From Oscillospiraceae bacterium (GTDB lineage Bacteria; Bacillota; Clostridia; Oscillospirales; Ruminococcaceae), in NCBI GenBank assembly GCA_029240015.1, contig JARBTU010000077.1, positions 1 to 7,343 on the forward strand: a DNA stretch of 7,343 nucleotides, given 5' to 3'. The notes under the pieces are model-generated. The model did not search any database. It was not told the DNA's origin and saw only the letters and a list, made by a program, of their open reading frames with translations. Numbering within the stretch: the stretch's first letter is position 1; each line of letters begins with the position of its first letter. A program made the translations under genes and the position numbers. Below are positions 1-6,240 of this stretch, piece by piece.

Positions 1-729
1 CTCGATCCCTGTTTTGCTTTCGATGTATTTTGCTATTTCAGTGACATTCCCGATTCCCTCTGCGACAAGGATGATAAAGTGATGCTTTCCGTTGGTTTGA
101 GTCATTCTCATTTTATCCACAATATCGTCCAAATCATATTTTTTTTCAGGAAGCAATATATAAGTTGCTCCGCAGGCGATACCTGTATTAAGCGCAATGT
201 ATCCTGCATGTCTTCCCATTACTTCAACCACGCTGCAGCGGTCATGAGACTGAGCTGTGTCACGAAGCTTATCCACCATTTCCATCGCAGTATTCATTGC
301 CGTATCGTATCCGATGGTATATTCGGAACATGAAATATCATTGTCAATCGTTCCAGGAAGCCCAACACAAGGAACGCCGCGTGCGGATAAATCCGCGGCT
401 CCTCTGAACGAACCGTCTCCTCCGATAACAACAATTCCGTCGATACCGGATTCTTCACAAGTCTTTTTCGCTTTTTGCAATCCGTCTTCATATCTGAACT
501 CAGGACATCTGGCAGTGTATAGAACCGTTCCTCCACGCTGAATAATATCAGAAACGCTTCTCATATCCATCTCAACCATGTCGCCATGGATAAGTCCGTT
601 GTATCCTCTGCGGATGCCAATTACTTTTAATCCCTTTTTCAAAGCGGTCCTGACAACCGAACGAACAGCCGCATTCATTCCCGGTGCGTCTCCTCCGCTC
701 GTAAGTACGCCGATTGTTTTAACTTCCAT
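1..729 (-). CDS. pfkA: ATP-dependent 6-phosphofructokinase, N-terminal 243 codons (3' end outside window)
   Basis: The product phosphorylates fructose 6-phosphate to fructose 1,6-bisphosphate in the cytoplasm, the committed step of glycolysis. Visible motifs are the N-terminal glycine-rich LTSGGDAPGMNAA (residues 9-21), IGGDGS (102-107), PGTIDND (125-131) with the probable catalytic base Asp129 (E. coli Asp127), Arg164 (E. coli Arg162) and MGRHAG (171-176). Gly106 and Gly126 are the residues typical of ATP-using rather than pyrophosphate-using enzymes. Arg23 and Arg27 match effector-site arginines of bacterial PFK1; the position of E. coli Arg54 is Met56 here. Full-length enzymes have about 320 residues, so roughly a quarter is missing at the window edge, with no frameshift in the visible part. 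The ATG start is well supported by a strong AGGAGG site 9 nt upstream (plus-strand 739-745). The gene follows dnaE but has its own promoter. In many Firmicutes pyruvate kinase comes next, which cannot be seen here. Confidence 0.97.
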   Translation of the reverse strand, partial: MEVKTIGVLTSGGDAPGMNAAVRSVVRTALKKGLKVIGIRRGYNGLIHGDMVEMDMRSVSDIIQRGGTVLYTARCPEFRYEDGLQKAKKTCEESGIDGIVVIGGDGSFRGAADLSARGVPCVGLPGTIDNDISCSEYTIGYDTAMNTAMEMVDKLRDTAQSHDRCSVVEVMGRHAGYIALNTGIACGATYILLPEKKYDLDDIVDKMRMTQTNGKHHFIILVAEGIGNVTEIAKYIESKTGIE

Positions 730-774
730 TGCAAAAAAGCCTCCTAATATATCTGTTGTAATAATAGTTTAGAA

Positions 775-800
775 ATTATTAATTTTTATCCATTATTAAT
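775..800. repeat. 9-bp direct repeat ATTATTAAT in the pfkA promoter/leader
   Basis: The 9-mer ATTATTAAT occurs at 775-783 and again at 792-800 on the plus strand, a 17-bp period. The second copy overlaps the pfkA -10 box and the first lies in the early leader. Such spacing could suit a repressor contacting two sites on one face of DNA, but the region is very AT-rich and chance is a real alternative. Confidence 0.3.
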
Positions 801-827
801 TCTACTAAGAATAGAGTGCGATGTCAA
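799..827 (-). promoter_or_regulatory. Sigma-A-type promoter for pfkA
   Basis: On the minus strand there is a perfect -35 box TTGACA (827-822), a 17-bp spacer (821-805) and a -10 box TAGAAT (804-799), one mismatch from consensus. The -35 box begins 21 bp after the dnaE stop codon. The predicted transcription start is near 792, giving an untranslated leader of roughly 60 nt before the pfkA ATG. A short dyad, ATTCT-TAGT-AGAAT (812-799), overlaps the -10 box and could be an operator, but it is too short to assign to a regulator. The promoter rests on sequence match alone. Confidence 0.75.
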
Positions 828-847
828 TATCCAAACGATGCGTTGAT

Positions 848-3800
848 TCATTTTTTTACAATAACATCGTGTTCATCCATAAATTGCTCAAGCTGTGTTA
901 ATAAGTTTTGTGTAATATTTACCGTTATTTTGTTTGGCGCCAGAACCACTTTGTTTTCTTTTACAAAATATAGCCGTACTTCCCTGTCACCTTTATTTTG
1001 TTCAAGAACTTTTAATACGGTTCCTAATCGTTCATCTGTCTTATCCTTGAATTTAATATATAGCTGTTTGGGTTCTTCTTCTTTAGAAACCGTCTCTTTT
1101 GCGGAAACAAAATTTTGAATGGTCAACAAGTTATCACATATGATTTTGGGCTTTTCATTTTCTTTAACAGAAATACTTCCCTGCGCGATAAAAATACTTC
1201 CGTCGGTCAGATGAATCATGTTTTGGGCATATGTATTAGGGAAAATTACAACTTCAATGGTCCCGCTCATATCTTCGAAATTAATGAATGCCATTTTTTG
1301 ATTGGACCTGGTTGTTATGGTCTTTTTCGACTGGATGACTCCCAGCAAAGAAACTTTTAAATTGTCAGAAAATCTCGGATTTTTTTCTTCAACACCCGCG
1401 TTTATTTCTGCTATGGTTGAGAGTTTGTGTTTCTTTATAATCGGGTTATACTGATCAAGCGGGTGTCCCGACACATAAAGTCCGATAATTTCCTTTTCCA
1501 TGTCCAAAAGCTGTTTTAAAGGATATTCCTCTAAAGACGGAATCACGAACTCGGTATTTTTTTCTTCTCCAACGCTAAAGAAATTGATTTGACCTTCAAT
1601 GTTTTTTCTTATGGAAACATCAATATTATCAAGCATCGTTTCATAAACGGCGAGCATTTCCCTTCTGTTGCTTCCCAATCCGTCAAAAGCACCGCATTTA
1701 ATCAGACTTTCAATTGTCCGCTTGGTTAAATCTCTTCCGTGCATACGCTCACAAAAGTCAAATAAGTTTCTAAAATCTCCGTTTTTTGTACGCTCTGTCA
1801 GGATATTATTGATGAGCCCTCTTCCTACATTTTTCACTGCCAGAAGACCGAAACGGATATTTTCTCTGCTCACGGTAAAACCAAGACTGCTTTCGTTGAT
1901 GCTCGGAGGGAGCACCTTTATTCCTAGTTTGCCGCACTCCTCAATATTGACAATTAACTTGTCTGTGTTGTCCATAATGCTCGTAAGCCATGCGCACATA
2001 TATTCTTTGGTATAATGGCATTTGAGAAAAGCCGTTTGATAGGCGACAAGGGCATAAGCGGCAGCATGGGACTTATTGAACGCATAAGAAGCAAAAGAGG
2101 ACATTTCATTAAAAATATCATTTGCTGTTTTTTCATCCACTCCATTTTTAACACAGCCGACACATTCAACGCTTCCATCATCGTTTATCTTTCCGTGGAT
2201 AAAATTTTTGCGTTCCTGCTCCATAACGTCATGCTTTTTCTTGCTCATGGCACGTCTTACGAGATCAGCTCGCCCATAGGAATACCCTGCAAGTTCACGG
2301 AAAATCTGCATAACCTGTTCCTGATACACAATACACCCATAGGTGACGTTCAAAATATTTTGAAGAGAAGAGTGCTTATATTTGATCATGTCCGGATGGT
2401 GACGATTTTTGATGTATTGCGGGATAGACTCCATCGGTCCCGGACGATATAAAGAGATCACCGCAATCAAATCTTCTATGCAAACGGGCTTTAACTGAGA
2501 GATAACCTGTTTCATACCCGGTGACTCAAGCTGGAATACAGCTTGGGATAATCCGGCAGACAACATTTCGAATACTTGTTTGTCTGCCACATCAATATTT
2601 TCTATATGAAAATCAGGCGTGTGTGCCTGAATCATTTCTTCGCAATCTCTTATGACCGTCAGGTTGCGCAGTCCCAAAAAGTCCATTTTTAACAATCCCA
2701 GCTCTTCAAGCGTCGTCATGGTAAACTGGGTGATAATTGCTTCATCACTTTTTTGAACCGGAACATAATAATTAACCGCTTCCCGCGTGATTACAACTCC
2801 TGCCGCGTGAGTGGATGCATGGCGGGGCATTCCTTCAAGTTTCCTTGCCGTGTCAATGAGCTCCTTAATGGCGTTGTCTTTGTCGTAAAGCTCTTTAAGT
2901 TCCTTTGACTCCTTAAGTGCTTGTTCGATGGTCATATGAAGAACCATGGGAATCATTTTTGCCAAAGTATCGACTGTTTGGTATGGCATCCCCAAAGCAC
3001 GCCCAACATCCCGAATCGCTCCTCTTGCCGCCATGGTTCCAAAAGTGATGATTTGAGCAACATGGTCGCTTCCATATTTGTCTACAACATAATCAATAAC
3101 TTCCTGGCGCCTCTCATTACAGAAGTCTATATCAAAATCGGGCATACTGATTCTTTCAGGGTTTAAAAACCGTTCAAACAAAAGCCCATATTTGATGGGG
3201 TCAATGTCTGTAATCTCAACACAATAAGCTGCTAGGCTCCCCGCTCCCGATCCACGTCCCGGTCCGACAGGTATCCCCTGTTGCCTTGCAAAGTGAATAA
3301 AATCATAAACAATCAGATAATAATCAACATATCCCATCCTAATGATAATATCAAGCTCATATTCCATCCTCTGCTTGATTTCTTCGGACGGGTTTTCTCC
3401 GTATCTTTTATGAAGACCTTCTTTACAAAGACCTACGAAATATTCGGTATTGTCCTGTCCGTTCGGCGCAACAAACAAAGGAAGTTTCGTGACTCCGAAC
3501 TCGAACTCAACATTACATTGTTCTGCAATTTTAACTGTATTGCTGAAAGCTTCTTCGTACGCAGGAAAAAGAGCATGCATTTCTTCATAAGATTTAATAT
3601 AAAATTCATTGGTGGAAAACTCCAAAGAGCCTTCTCCAACCATCGTGTTGGTCTGTATCGCAATCAACACCGTCTGCATTTTATAATCATCTTTCTTGAT
3701 ATAATGTGCGTCGTTGGTCGCAACAATGCCTACGTCCAGTTCTTTCGCAAGACTTATCAGCGACGGAATAATTTGTTTTTGCTCTTTGATTCCATGGTCT

Positions 3801-4330
3801 TGGATTTCTATGTAATAATTTTCTTTTCCAAACGTATTTTTATAAAAAAGAGTGGTTTCTTTTGCTTTTTCATAATCATCTGCTAAAAGCTGTCTTGGTA
3901 TCTCACCCGCCAGGCAAGCAGAAAGACAGATAAGCCCTTCGTGATACTGTTCCAAAAGTTCATGATCAATTCTTGGCTTATTATAAAAACCATCAATAGA
4001 CCCCAAAGACACAAGCTTGATAAGATTTTGATAACCTATATTATTTTTACAGAGCAAAATTAAATGATGGGGAGACGAATCAATTTTGTTGACTTTATCA
4101 AATCTTGTTCTTGGCGCAACATAAACTTCACAGCCTATAATCGGTTTGATTCCTTGTTTTTTGCATTCTTTATAAAAATCAATTACTCCATACATACAAC
4201 CATGATCCGTTATAGCAATCGCAGTTTGACCAAGTTCTTTTACATATTCTACAAGAGGTTTGATTCGACATGCTCCATCAAGCAAGCTGTACTCACTGTG
4301 GACATGCAAATGAACAAATTTATCTGACAA
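848..4330 (-). CDS. dnaE: DNA polymerase III subunit alpha (DnaE)
   Basis: This is a replicative C-family DNA polymerase. In Firmicutes that also carry PolC, DnaE is thought to extend primers and serve the lagging strand. Residues are counted from the TTG start at 4330 (about 1160 aa, normal for the family). The PHP domain begins with HLHVHS (7-12) and includes TDHG (41-44), CEVYV (67-71) and NDAHY (206-210). Next come GPGRGSGAGS, the catalytic PDFDIDF (Asp398 and Asp400, E. coli Asp401/Asp403) and MDFLGLR with the third acid Asp550 (E. coli Asp555). A helix-hairpin-helix region follows at roughly 828-890 and an OB-fold at roughly 990-1070. The frame is also open from a GTG at 4357 (1169 aa), with in-frame ATGs at 4351, 4348 and 4339. 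None of these has a usable Shine-Dalgarno site, whereas the TTG has one, and it puts HLHVHS close to the N-terminus as in homologues. No convincing promoter is visible upstream, so expression probably depends on read-through from the whiA operon. Confidence 0.97.
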   Translation of the reverse strand: MSDKFVHLHVHSEYSLLDGACRIKPLVEYVKELGQTAIAITDHGCMYGVIDFYKECKKQGIKPIIGCEVYVAPRTRFDKVNKIDSSPHHLILLCKNNIGYQNLIKLVSLGSIDGFYNKPRIDHELLEQYHEGLICLSACLAGEIPRQLLADDYEKAKETTLFYKNTFGKENYYIEIQDHGIKEQKQIIPSLISLAKELDVGIVATNDAHYIKKDDYKMQTVLIAIQTNTMVGEGSLEFSTNEFYIKSYEEMHALFPAYEEAFSNTVKIAEQCNVEFEFGVTKLPLFVAPNGQDNTEYFVGLCKEGLHKRYGENPSEEIKQRMEYELDIIIRMGYVDYYLIVYDFIHFARQQGIPVGPGRGSGAGSLAAYCVEITDIDPIKYGLLFERFLNPERISMPDFDIDFCNERRQEVIDYVVDKYGSDHVAQIITFGTMAARGAIRDVGRALGMPYQTVDTLAKMIPMVLHMTIEQALKESKELKELYDKDNAIKELIDTARKLEGMPRHASTHAAGVVITREAVNYYVPVQKSDEAIITQFTMTTLEELGLLKMDFLGLRNLTVIRDCEEMIQAHTPDFHIENIDVADKQVFEMLSAGLSQAVFQLESPGMKQVISQLKPVCIEDLIAVISLYRPGPMESIPQYIKNRHHPDMIKYKHSSLQNILNVTYGCIVYQEQVMQIFRELAGYSYGRADLVRRAMSKKKHDVMEQERKNFIHGKINDDGSVECVGCVKNGVDEKTANDIFNEMSSFASYAFNKSHAAAYALVAYQTAFLKCHYTKEYMCAWLTSIMDNTDKLIVNIEECGKLGIKVLPPSINESSLGFTVSRENIRFGLLAVKNVGRGLINNILTERTKNGDFRNLFDFCERMHGRDLTKRTIESLIKCGAFDGLGSNRREMLAVYETMLDNIDVSIRKNIEGQINFFSVGEEKNTEFVIPSLEEYPLKQLLDMEKEIIGLYVSGHPLDQYNPIIKKHKLSTIAEINAGVEEKNPRFSDNLKVSLLGVIQSKKTITTRSNQKMAFINFEDMSGTIEVVIFPNTYAQNMIHLTDGSIFIAQGSISVKENEKPKIICDNLLTIQNFVSAKETVSKEEEPKQLYIKFKDKTDERLGTVLKVLEQNKGDREVRLYFVKENKVVLAPNKITVNITQNLLTQLEQFMDEHDVIVKK

Positions 4331-4339
4331 GTTTTTCAT

Positions 4340-4345
4340 CTCCTT
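4340..4345 (-). promoter_or_regulatory. Shine-Dalgarno site that selects the dnaE TTG start
   Basis: The minus strand reads AAGGAG at 4345-4340. It lies 9 nt upstream of the in-frame TTG at 4330-4328 and directly abuts the ATG at 4339, which is too close to serve it. The site falls inside the longer frames that begin at GTG 4357 or the ATGs at 4351 and 4348, which argues that those starts are not used. The TTG gives an N-terminus of MSDKFVHLHVHS. Confidence 0.7.
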
Positions 4346-4359
4346 CATCATAAACACAT

Positions 4360-4397
4360 AAAATATCTGTAAAGCAATGTCGCTTTACAGATATTTT
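4360..4397 (-). terminator. Perfect 16-bp inverted repeat between whiA and dnaE (terminator-like or attenuator hairpin)
   Basis: The plus-strand arm AAAATATCTGTAAAGC (4360-4375) is the exact reverse complement of the arm at 4382-4397, with a 6-nt loop between them (4376-4381). The stem contains the last four sense codons of whiA and its TAA stop (4387-4385), and it ends 14 nt before the dnaE Shine-Dalgarno site. Only 4 of 16 pairs are G-C. The arms carry A-tract/T-tract ends, as in weak bidirectional intrinsic terminators; the minus-strand T-run is four bases and the plus-strand one is five. Partial termination, dnaE attenuation or 3'-end protection of the upstream mRNA are all possible. The repeat is certain; its function is inferred. 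Confidence 0.55.
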
Positions 4398-5326
4398 TGC
4401 TTTAATTTTAAATCTTCTGCCAGTTTAGAAAGTCTTTTTAATCGATGGTTGACCCCACTTCTGCTTAAATGCGAGGAAAGCTGCTGCCCAAGTTCTCTTA
4501 ATGACATATCAGGATTCTCCAATCGAAGTTCAGCAATTTCCTTTAAATCATCAGGCAACCAACTAAAGCCTTTTTCCTTCTCTATCAACATAATATCATG
4601 AATCTGGTTAGACGATGCAATGACAGTCTTTTCAATATTTGCTGTCTCACAATTAGTGACCCTGTTCACTTTATTTCGGACATCTTTTACGATTTTAATA
4701 TTCATAATCTCCAGCGAGCTGTGAACAGCACCCATGAAGGTAATAACATCCTCAATATGTTCGCTCTCTTTTAGATATAAAACATAGCTTCCTTTTCTGG
4801 TTGTCCATTTAATATCAATACCACAGCTTTGTATGAGCCGCTGCAAATCTTCAGTAAGTTTCAAAGAAGGAACAACAAATTCCAAGTGATACTCTTTTTG
4901 AGGATCAATGACCGTTCCGCACACCATAAAAACGCCGCGCAAAAAAGCAGACATACAACAATCATTCTTTATATTTTGATGCAACAGCCTTGTTTCAAGC
5001 TCATTTTCCTCATGCCCGAATTTCCTCCGAATCATTTCACTGTCCAATTCATCTTCAATCGTTGCGATATAAAGCCTATTGCCTTTTCTGATATTCGCAT
5101 TGATGCATGTAATCGTCACAATGGTTCCCGTTAGTTCAATGATCAATGAAACATACTTGTCCACTACAGGCTTAACTTCGGTTTGCAAGGTAATTTTTTT
5201 GTTCATAAGACCTTTGCCGAAAAGAAGCATTCCATACGCTTGCGCATGGTCGCAATGCGGACAAGAAGGTGCAATGTTATTCAGTTCGTTTTTCACTTGT
5301 TTTGAGAAAGAAACAAATTGTTCCAT
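4385..5326 (-). CDS. whiA: DNA-binding protein WhiA
   Basis: WhiA is a conserved Gram-positive protein that combines a LAGLIDADG homing-endonuclease-like fold with a C-terminal helix-turn-helix. It activates sporulation-division genes in Streptomyces and affects division and chromosome segregation in Bacillus. The 313-aa length is normal. Family motifs are SFSKQVKNEL near the N-terminus, CCMSAFLRGVF followed by KEYHLEFVVPS in the middle, and LPDDLKEIAELRLENPDMSL then SRSGVNHRL in the C-terminal domain. The N-terminus carries four residues (MEQF) ahead of the usual MSFS-like start. An unusual Cys/His cluster, C22-P-H-C25-D-H27, follows it. The ATG overlaps the stop of a tiny preceding frame (TAATG), and the only nearby Shine-Dalgarno candidates (GAGAG, GAGG) are weak, so translational coupling to rapZ is likely. 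Bacillus has yvcK between rapZ and whiA; here they are adjacent. Confidence 0.96.
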   Translation of the reverse strand: MEQFVSFSKQVKNELNNIAPSCPHCDHAQAYGMLLFGKGLMNKKITLQTEVKPVVDKYVSLIIELTGTIVTITCINANIRKGNRLYIATIEDELDSEMIRRKFGHEENELETRLLHQNIKNDCCMSAFLRGVFMVCGTVIDPQKEYHLEFVVPSLKLTEDLQRLIQSCGIDIKWTTRKGSYVLYLKESEHIEDVITFMGAVHSSLEIMNIKIVKDVRNKVNRVTNCETANIEKTVIASSNQIHDIMLIEKEKGFSWLPDDLKEIAELRLENPDMSLRELGQQLSSHLSRSGVNHRLKRLSKLAEDLKLKQKYL

Positions 5327-5349
5327 TAATCACTCTCATCCTCAATCAT
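5326..5349 (-). other. Seven-codon minicistron / translational coupling junction between rapZ and whiA
   Basis: The rapZ stop overlaps an ATG (TAATG, 5351-5347). That ATG opens a frame encoding MIEDESD, which ends at a TAA (5328-5326) overlapping the whiA ATG in a second TAATG. The 22-bp gap is therefore exactly filled by a mini-frame with one-base overlaps at both ends. No good Shine-Dalgarno precedes the mini-frame. It could serve as a stepping stone for terminating ribosomes to reinitiate at whiA, or it could be coincidence. I do not claim a functional peptide. Confidence 0.3.
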
Positions 5350-6209
5350 TAATGCTTCAAGATATCCCTGTGGTTCACAGTGATCTTGCCGCCTTTTTCG
5401 CTCAAATGCTTATAGATATACTCCGCAAACGTAACACTTCTGTGTTTCCCGCCGGTGCATCCTATCGCGACCACGAGCTGGCTCTTTCCTTCGTCGAGAT
5501 AAAGTGGAATCAGAAAGTCCAGCATATCTACTATTTTATCAAGAAGTTCCTTGCTTTGGGGCCATTTCATCACATAGTCTCTTACCTCAGAATCAAGTCC
5601 GGTTTTATGTTTCAAATCGTCAATGTAATAAGGGTTTGGAAGACATCGCACGTCAAAAACCAAGTCCGCCTCGGTTGCAGAGCCGTACTTAAAGCCAAAT
5701 GACATACAGTTAATCAGCATTCTGTTCGAAATGTTATCCAAAAATATTTTGGATATGCGCTCTTTTAGCTGTGACGCCGACAAGAGAGAACTGTCTATGA
5801 TATAGTCCGCTCTTTCTCTTGCTGGTTTTAAAAGCATTCTTTCTGTTTTAATTGCATTTTCAATGGATCCGTCCACCATGTCCACAAGCGGGTGTTTTCG
5901 TCGCGTCTCTTTATACCTTGTCATCAAAACAGCGTCGGAAGCATCAAGGAACAACAATTTATATTCAAATCCCTGTTTGGTCAAATGATCAAGCTCATCA
6001 AATAATCCGTGAAACAAATCCCCTCCACGAATATCCGTTACCACTGCAATGCGTTCAATCTTCCCTTCGCTTTGCATACAGATTTCTGCAAATTTTGAGA
6101 TTAGTTTAGGAGGCATATTATCTACGCAATAAAAGCCGATATCTTCCAATGCATCAATTGCTCTTGATTTTCCTGAACCGGATATCCCGGTTATGATTAC
6201 AAAATCCAT
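5349..6209 (-). CDS. rapZ: RNase adapter / nucleotide-binding protein RapZ (YvcJ family)
   Basis: This is a cytoplasmic P-loop protein. In E. coli RapZ senses glucosamine 6-phosphate and delivers the small RNA GlmZ to RNase E, controlling amino-sugar synthesis. The Bacillus homologue YvcJ hydrolyses nucleotides and influences competence, and the RNA target in Firmicutes is unclear. The 286-aa length is typical. The N-terminal half shows Walker A GISGSGKS (8-15), VDNMPP (29-34), Walker B-like VVTDIRGG (56-63) and the arginine-rich RYKETRRKHPL (98-108). The C-terminal domain has the family signature IGCTGGKHRSV (249-259) and ends in VNHRDILK. The ATG at 6209 is preceded by AAGGG with a 7-nt spacer. 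It starts 24 bp after murB and runs into the whiA junction, so all three are probably co-transcribed. Its place beside murB fits a link to UDP-amino-sugar supply, which is inference. Confidence 0.96.
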   Translation of the reverse strand: MDFVIITGISGSGKSRAIDALEDIGFYCVDNMPPKLISKFAEICMQSEGKIERIAVVTDIRGGDLFHGLFDELDHLTKQGFEYKLLFLDASDAVLMTRYKETRRKHPLVDMVDGSIENAIKTERMLLKPARERADYIIDSSLLSASQLKERISKIFLDNISNRMLINCMSFGFKYGSATEADLVFDVRCLPNPYYIDDLKHKTGLDSEVRDYVMKWPQSKELLDKIVDMLDFLIPLYLDEGKSQLVVAIGCTGGKHRSVTFAEYIYKHLSEKGGKITVNHRDILKH

Positions 6210-6220
6210 CCCTCTACCCT

Positions 6221-6240
6221 TCTTATATCTTTCTTATATC
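6221..6240. repeat. 11-bp-period tandem repeat at the murB/rapZ junction
   Basis: The 9-mer TCTTATATC occurs at 6221-6229 and 6232-6240 on the plus strand, an 11-bp period. On the minus strand this reads GATATAAGAAAGATATAAGA. The first minus-strand copy contains the murB stop TAA; the second leads into the rapZ Shine-Dalgarno AAGGG. It may be a small slipped-strand duplication that set the gap length. I see no regulatory role. Confidence 0.4.

Noticed and set aside
294..536. Minus-strand open frame of 80 codons inside pfkA
   Set aside because: It is a shifted reading of pfkA, whose own frame is continuous with all expected motifs.
776..796. Four-codon upstream frame (MDKN) in the pfkA leader
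   Set aside because: It begins almost at the predicted transcription start, has no ribosome site, and is too short to tell from chance in AT-rich sequence.
828..850. Possible dnaE terminator hairpin
   Set aside because: The only pairing seen near the dnaE stop is AACG-CAT-CGTT, a 4-bp stem without a T-run, far too weak for an intrinsic terminator.
2015..2452. Plus-strand open frame of 145 codons
   Set aside because: It is antisense to the conserved polymerase core of dnaE, with no ribosome site or family resemblance.
3281..3886. Plus-strand open frame of 201 codons
   Set aside because: It lies wholly inside dnaE on the opposite strand, its translation is rich in Phe, Ile and Arg with no recognisable motif, and the dnaE frame is clearly the real one.
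4331..4500. Possible dedicated dnaE promoter near the end of whiA
   Set aside because: A TAAAAT -10-like hexamer lies late in whiA but has no acceptable -35 box, and TTTACA in the hairpin has no -10 partner that leaves room for the ribosome site.
5079..5702. Plus-strand open frame of 207 codons spanning the whiA/rapZ junction
   Set aside because: It is antisense to two well-supported genes and shows no domain. It is open by chance because of codon bias on the other strand.
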